From contig NZ_JAACYS010000026.1 of assembly GCF_009996845.1 (NCBI RefSeq), forward strand, positions 1-33,957: DNA of 33,957 nt, in the 5' to 3' direction. The notes beneath the pieces are model-generated. The model was not told the DNA's origin. It worked only from the letters and a program-made list of their open reading frames with translations, and ran no database searches. Every line of letters begins with the position of its first letter. Position 1 is the stretch's first letter. The stretch is from Pallidibacillus pasinlerensis (GTDB lineage Bacteria; Bacillota; Bacilli; Bacillales; Caldibacillaceae). This document shows positions 30,182-33,957 of the stretch, piece after piece. The position numbers were made by a program, and so were the translations under genes.

Positions 30182-31252
30182 TTAGGAATTGTTTTCTAAT
30201 AATAAACGCTCGCGTATTAAAGTGGCTCGCCGCACATCACGTTCAAATGGACGAAGTGGACCACCTGCATATTGTTGTAAAAAGCCCGGCTGAGTTAAAA
30301 TCATAAGTTCGTTTAAAATATTCCTAGAAATATTTTCTATATATCCTATATCTATGCCCAAACGAACATCAGATAAACATTTTGCAGCCTCTTTTGACTC
30401 AATAATTCGGCTATTTTTTAAAATCCCGAGGGATCGCCATACCTTATCTTCTAATTGAATACCAGCTGTTTTAACAATCGACTCTCTTGCTGAACGCTCT
30501 TGTTGAACGATTTGCTCAACTACATTTTTTAAATCTAAAATAATATCTTGTTCGGATTTACCTAGTGTAATTTGATTTGAAATTTGAAAAATATTACCTA
30601 AAGCCTCACTACCTTCACCATATATACCACGTACAACAAAGCCAAGTTGATTGATGGAAGGAATTAATTGTTTCATTTGTTGGGTCATGACCAAACCAGG
30701 TAAATGCATCATTACAGAGGCACGTAAACCTGTACCTACATTCGTTGGACAACTTGTAAGGTAGCCTCTCACTTCACTAAATGCATAATCCAAATGTTGT
30801 TCTAACTGATCATCGACCGCATTAGCTAAATTCAATGCCTCTTCTAACTGTAATCCCGAGAAAATACATTGAATACGAATATGGTCTTCCTCGTTTACCA
30901 TAATACTTATAACCTCATCTTGTGACAGTAAACAAGCACCCTGAGGCGATTGTTCAGCAAGATTTGGGCTGATGAGATGTTTTTCTACTAACACTTGTTT
31001 GTGTAACGGTTGCAATTCTTCCATCATTAATAGCTCAGCATCTTTTAAAGGATAAAGATTAATTAAAGGAATCATTTGTTTAAACTTATCTAATACCTTC
31101 TTAGCCTCTTCTTGCGTACCTAAAGTTGGAAACATAAAGTTTTTTAAATTTCTAGCCAAACGAATGCGTGAAGTTAAGATAATATCCGATTCAGGTCCCT
31201 CCGCATTCATCCAAGGACTTACAGTCTGGTTTAAAAAACGCTCGATTGACAT
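30182..31252 (-). CDS. mcsB: Protein arginine kinase McsB
   Basis: McsB phosphorylates protein arginines, marking them for ClpCP and inactivating CtsR. The product is 356 residues from ATG at 31252 ([15 protein letters not shown]), with GGGAGGAG upstream; the longer frame runs back inside mcsA. The guanidino-kinase fold shows [10 protein letters not shown] near residues 26-35, the catalytic cysteine C168 in [13 protein letters not shown], and the allosteric phosphoarginine pocket motif RDVRRA near the C-terminus. It starts directly after the mcsA stop. Confidence 0.97.
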   Translation of the reverse strand: MSIERFLNQTVSPWMNAEGPESDIILTSRIRLARNLKNFMFPTLGTQEEAKKVLDKFKQMIPLINLYPLKDAELLMMEELQPLHKQVLVEKHLISPNLAEQSPQGACLLSQDEVISIMVNEEDHIRIQCIFSGLQLEEALNLANAVDDQLEQHLDYAFSEVRGYLTSCPTNVGTGLRASVMMHLPGLVMTQQMKQLIPSINQLGFVVRGIYGEGSEALGNIFQISNQITLGKSEQDIILDLKNVVEQIVQQERSARESIVKTAGIQLEDKVWRSLGILKNSRIIESKEAAKCLSDVRLGIDIGYIENISRNILNELMILTQPGFLQQYAGGPLRPFERDVRRATLIRERLLLENNS

Positions 31253-31253
31253 T

Positions 31254-31793
31254 TCATTCTCCTCCCTCTTGTAACTGCTTCTCATATGCTCGGATTTCAT
31301 CTCGAACTTCTGCTGCCTTTTCAAATTCTTCTTTAGCTACAAGAGATTGAAGAGTTTCCTTTAAAATATCAATTTTCTTTCGTAAATGAATCGTACCCCC
31401 TGATCGCTCAGGAATTTTACCAATATGTTTCCAGTTTCCGCCATGCAATCTTTTTAAAATAGGTGTCACTTGATCCTGAAAAGCATCATAACAACTTGCA
31501 CAGCCAAATCGTCCAATTTTTAGAAATTGTTGCAACGTCATACCACAAGTATCACATTGAATAATTTCATTCGGATGTATAGCATTACTATGTGTATGTT
31601 CTATATTCGGGTTAAAATTAAATAATCCTGCTAATAAATTATTTATCGATAACCCCGAAGAATTATTAAACATAATTATATTCCCTTTTTCATGTGCACA
31701 TTGTTCACACAAGTGAACTTCCATTTTTTCACCATTAATGATTTTAGTAAAATGTACAGTAGCTGATCTTTTTTGACATTCTTGACAGATCAC
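31254..31793 (-). CDS. mcsA: McsB activator McsA
   Basis: McsA is the zinc-binding partner that activates McsB and modulates CtsR. The product is 179 residues from GTG at 31793 (MICQECQKR), with GAGGTG six bases upstream; the ATG seven codons earlier overlaps the ctsR end. Four CxxC pairs are intact (3/6, 29/32, 80/83, 98/101), and a UVR domain with [17 protein letters not shown] closes the protein. It lies between ctsR and mcsB with minimal spacing. Confidence 0.96.
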   Translation of the reverse strand: MICQECQKRSATVHFTKIINGEKMEVHLCEQCAHEKGNIIMFNNSSGLSINNLLAGLFNFNPNIEHTHSNAIHPNEIIQCDTCGMTLQQFLKIGRFGCASCYDAFQDQVTPILKRLHGGNWKHIGKIPERSGGTIHLRKKIDILKETLQSLVAKEEFEKAAEVRDEIRAYEKQLQEGGE

Positions 31794-31806
31794 CCGAATC
31801 ACCTCA

Positions 31807-32268
31807 CTATTCATATCTTAAAGAAAATAGCATCGCTTTTAAAATTCTTGCCCTTAAAATATCTCGTTCAGGTAGTTCTAAATATATTACTGAACGATCC
31901 AATGCATTCAGCATTATTCTTGCTTCACGATTCGTGATAATTTCTTCATTTAAAAGACTTTCAACAATATCTGTTGCTGAGTTTTGTGAGATTTTTTTAC
32001 CTACTACCGAAAGCATCTGATCAATAAACTGTTTTTTACTATTTGGGCGGACTTTAATTATGCGTATATATCCACCTCCACCACGTTTACTTTCAACTAG
32101 GTATCCCCGTTCAATTGTAAAACGAGTATTAATTACATAATTAATTTGGGATGGAACACATTGGAATTTACTTGCAATCTCGCTTCGTTTAATTTCTAAA
32201 ACATCTTCTTCACTTTTTTCCAAGATCTTCTTTAAATACTCCTCAATAATATCAGAGATACTTCTCAA
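31807..32268 (-). CDS. ctsR: Heat-shock repressor CtsR
   Basis: CtsR represses clp genes and is released on heat or when McsB acts. It carries an N-terminal winged helix with EIKRSEIASKFQCVPSQINY and the beta-wing SKRGGGGYIRI (residues near 60-70). I start at TTG 32268 (MRSISDIIEEYLKK), giving 153 residues, close to the 154 of B. subtilis, with GGAGG eight bases upstream. The ATG six codons earlier overlaps the Shine-Dalgarno. The gene is preceded by its own operator and promoter. Confidence 0.96.
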   Translation of the reverse strand: MRSISDIIEEYLKKILEKSEEDVLEIKRSEIASKFQCVPSQINYVINTRFTIERGYLVESKRGGGGYIRIIKVRPNSKKQFIDQMLSVVGKKISQNSATDIVESLLNEEIITNREARIMLNALDRSVIYLELPERDILRARILKAMLFSLRYE

Positions 32269-32303
32269 ATGTTCTCCCTCCAACATTTACAAAGCTGCTG
32301 GTA

Positions 32304-32326
32304 ATTGACTTTGACTATATTTGACT
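32304..32326 (-). promoter_or_regulatory. CtsR operator with extra half-site
   Basis: AGTCAAATATAGTCAAA (32310-32326) fits the CtsR heptad repeat (two RGTCAAA separated by NAN) exactly. A third overlapping heptad, AGTCAAT, is at 32304-32310. The operator covers the expected transcript start just below the -10 box. Confidence 0.93.
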
Positions 32327-32333
32327 TTAATAT

Positions 32334-32362
32334 ATTATATTATTTTTTTAAACAAATGGCAA
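32334..32362 (-). promoter_or_regulatory. Sigma-A promoter of the ctsR operon
   Basis: TTGCCA (32357-32362), 17 bp, and a perfect TATAAT (32334-32339). It is immediately followed by the CtsR operator. No clear sigma-B box was recognised. Positions 32363-32489, between this promoter and the insertion sequence, are AT-rich and show nothing I can identify. Confidence 0.85.
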
Positions 32363-32510
32363 TTGAAGCTAATGAATGAAATACATTTTATGCATAATCC
32401 ACAATTAATTATTTTAAAAAATCCTTTTTACAAACTTTTTTATATCGTTATGGTCTGTTGTAAAACTTTCCACATATATTAGTAAAAATGGTTCTTTGTT
32501 AAATGTTGGG

Positions 32511-32532
32511 GTTTAAGCATCCTAGCTTAAAC
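32511..32532. repeat. Hairpin at the insertion sequence end
   Basis: GTTTAAGC and GCTTAAAC form a perfect 8-bp stem around a six-base loop, directly inside the presumed terminal repeat. Such subterminal hairpins can serve as transposase or transcription-stop sites. Confidence 0.6.
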
Positions 32533-32560
32533 ATAGAGCTATCCATAAGTTACCAAACAT

Positions 32561-32815
32561 CTATAATGTTTTAATTTGTTTCGTTGACGGACGCGCATCC
32601 AGTGGCACGGCCTCAGCCTCCTCAACGCGCATGCTCGTTTGCGCATGTCTATAGGCTCGTGTGCCTGACACTTCACTTTCGGCACAAAGGCTTTTGCTGT
32701 TCCCGCAGGACTCTGAATACGCTTCACTGATTCTGCACCGCAGGAAAAATGTGAAACATTTTTGCGAGTCGCCGCCAACTTCACATCAAATTGCCAGTGT
32801 TTTTACCTTAATCGA
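32561..32815. repeat. GC-rich block inside the insertion sequence
   Basis: About 250 bases are far richer in G+C than the rest: 38 of 60 by hand count at 32581-32640. It contains the direct repeat GCGCATG, repeated CCGCAGGA and an AAAAATGT/ACATTTTT hairpin at 32745-32763. An 81-codon open frame (32539-32784) runs through it on the minus strand but has no good ribosome binding site or recognised domain. The flanks at 32540-32560 and 32816-32836 resemble each other. I suspect a dispersed repeat rather than a gene. Confidence 0.6.
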
Positions 32816-33957
32816 TAGCCCATAGTTAACCAACATGAACCCTTGTGTGATAATAAAATTCTTGCACGGAATCGTTTAAAATTTTTAAACCCAAATGCAT
32901 TGCGTTTAATCACTTTTGTATAATTATTAATTCCTTCTAAAAATCCGTTTGAATAGTCATATACAAAGCTATTTAGAACTTCTACTTGCCAGTTTTTTAA
33001 TGTTCGAATATTTGTTATAAACCCCGGAACGCCGGACTTTTCAACCGTTTCATAAAAGTGATACAATTCCTCTTGTGTCTGTCTAATATTCTCTGCACCG
33101 TTATGTTTTTCTTGGTTAAACCACTTATTAAATTCTTCTTTCAATTTGTATGCTATTTTTAATTCATCGGACATTTGACAATATCGGTTTAGCCATCATC
33201 GTTGATGGTGATTTAGTTTATCACTATTTTTGTAGAATATATGTCTCATTTTCTTACACTTTTTACGATCATAGTCCTCCCATTTGGACTGAACACGTCT
33301 GCGAACTGCGTCAAGCGCCCAATAAATATACCGACAAAAGTGGAATCGATCCGTAATGATTATCGGTTTATTCAAAGCTTTTTCAACTGCTGCTTTAAAG
33401 GATGGACTCATATCCATTATGACAATTTCAACATTAGCTCCGTATTTTCGAAGATCATTAACAATTGTCCGTTTTCTCCGATTAGGAAGGATATCGATTG
33501 GTTCTTTTGTTTCCCCATTTGCGATAATAAGTTGGTATTTTCCTTCTTTTGTATCGCCTTTATATTCATCTATCGCAATTACACGTGGAAGTTGCTCGAT
33601 ATCCTTTAGCTCACGTTTTGCAATTTCATCAAATCGCCGTATAATTGTTGATGTTGAAGCACCGAATTGTTGGCCCATTTCTTTAAATGTTTTCGCTTTT
33701 ATACAAGGCAAATGAACAGCCTGGTTCCACTCTTTGGAAAAACGTTTATAACGTTCTACAATTGTATTCTTTTCATAAAAACTTTTTCCGAAAAGCCTCA
33801 CATTTATATCTTCTTTTCCGATAAAAAATATAACATAAGCGTTCAAACCATTTTAAATGCTTGATTTTCTGGATTCGATAATCATGAATTTTACGCGTTT
33901 TTTCACTACATTTTGGACATTTGTGGAGCTTTATAGGCATCTCCACATAAATCGCAA
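32803..33957 (-). pseudogene. ISL3-family transposase, inactivated and partial
   Basis: Reading from the right edge, the frame starts within the N-terminal zinc ribbon (HKCPKCSEKTRKIHDYR) and continues to RRYKCEA. It then shifts by one base in a T-run (plus-strand 33791-33794). The DDE domain follows, with VIAIDEYKGD, VIMDMSPSF and ITDRFHFCRYIYW. A TGA interrupts at 33196-33198, after which GFLEGINN with the catalytic glutamate continues to an atypical C-terminus near 32803. The frameshift also removes an expected zinc cysteine. At least two lesions make it non-functional unless the sequence is in error. Confidence 0.9.

Larger units (their letters stand above)
32490..33957 (-). mobile_element. 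Decayed ISL3-family insertion sequence, right end cut by window
   Basis: A broken ISL3-type transposase lies on the minus strand. GGTTCTTTGTTAAATG at 32490-32505 looks like the terminal inverted repeat at its 3' end, followed at once by a hairpin. The other end is outside the window, so the full inverted repeats and the 8-bp target duplication cannot be checked. A GC-rich block lies between the transposase C-terminus and this terminus. Confidence 0.75.

Noticed and set aside
32539-32784. An 81-codon minus-strand open frame with arginine- and cysteine-rich product
   Set aside because: It lies within the GC-rich block, lacks a convincing ribosome binding site or known domain, and its composition looks like a repeat read as protein.

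Overview
The window is a near-origin housekeeping block of a low-GC Gram-positive bacterium of the order Bacillales (Bacillaceae or a close relative). The gene order is almost that of the Bacillus subtilis ctsR-to-tufA region, protein starts and motifs match Bacillus proteins closely, and promoters are sigma-A-like. Genus and species cannot be fixed from the sequence. Every intact gene is on the minus strand, so transcription runs from high to low coordinates.

In order of transcription: (1) a decayed ISL3-type insertion sequence with an embedded GC-rich block, running off the right edge (about 32490-33957). (2) The CtsR-controlled proteolysis operon ctsR-mcsA-mcsB-clpC, with a sigma-A promoter and CtsR operator (27734-32362). 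(3) radA, then yacL, ispD, ispF and gltX (22046-27573). The c-di-AMP synthase gene disA, expected between radA and yacL in Bacillus, is absent; in its place are a perfect palindrome and a 47-bp tandem duplication. (4) A tRNA-Cys T-box leader and cysE-cysS-mrnC-rlmB-rae1 (17910-22054). (5) sigH with a promoter that overlaps its first possible ATG, then an L33 gene (rpmG) with a one-base frameshift, then secE and nusG. (6) The ribosomal stalk genes rplK-rplA and rplJ-rplL with leader RNAs resembling L1- and L10-binding sites, then the rsmC-like methyltransferase. (7) rpoB-rpoC behind a long hairpin-rich leader. (8) The str operon rplGB-rpsL-rpsG-fusA-tuf, ending in an intrinsic terminator at 61-95.

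Together these genes make and regulate the transcription and translation machinery (RNA polymerase, NusG, stalk and decoding proteins, elongation factors, aminoacyl-tRNA synthetases, rRNA maturation and modification) and connect it to stress proteolysis, recombination repair, cysteine and isoprenoid supply and stationary-phase sigma-H. I found no undescribed multi-gene system. The points of most interest are the missing disA with its junction scars, the frameshifted L33 gene, the sigH start and promoter overlap, the GC-rich element inside the insertion sequence, and several candidate RNA regulators.

Many true starts are TTG or GTG behind a good Shine-Dalgarno (rpoB, rpoC, rsmC, rplK, sigH, cysS, yacL, mcsA, ctsR). 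Those starts were chosen here over longer open frames.
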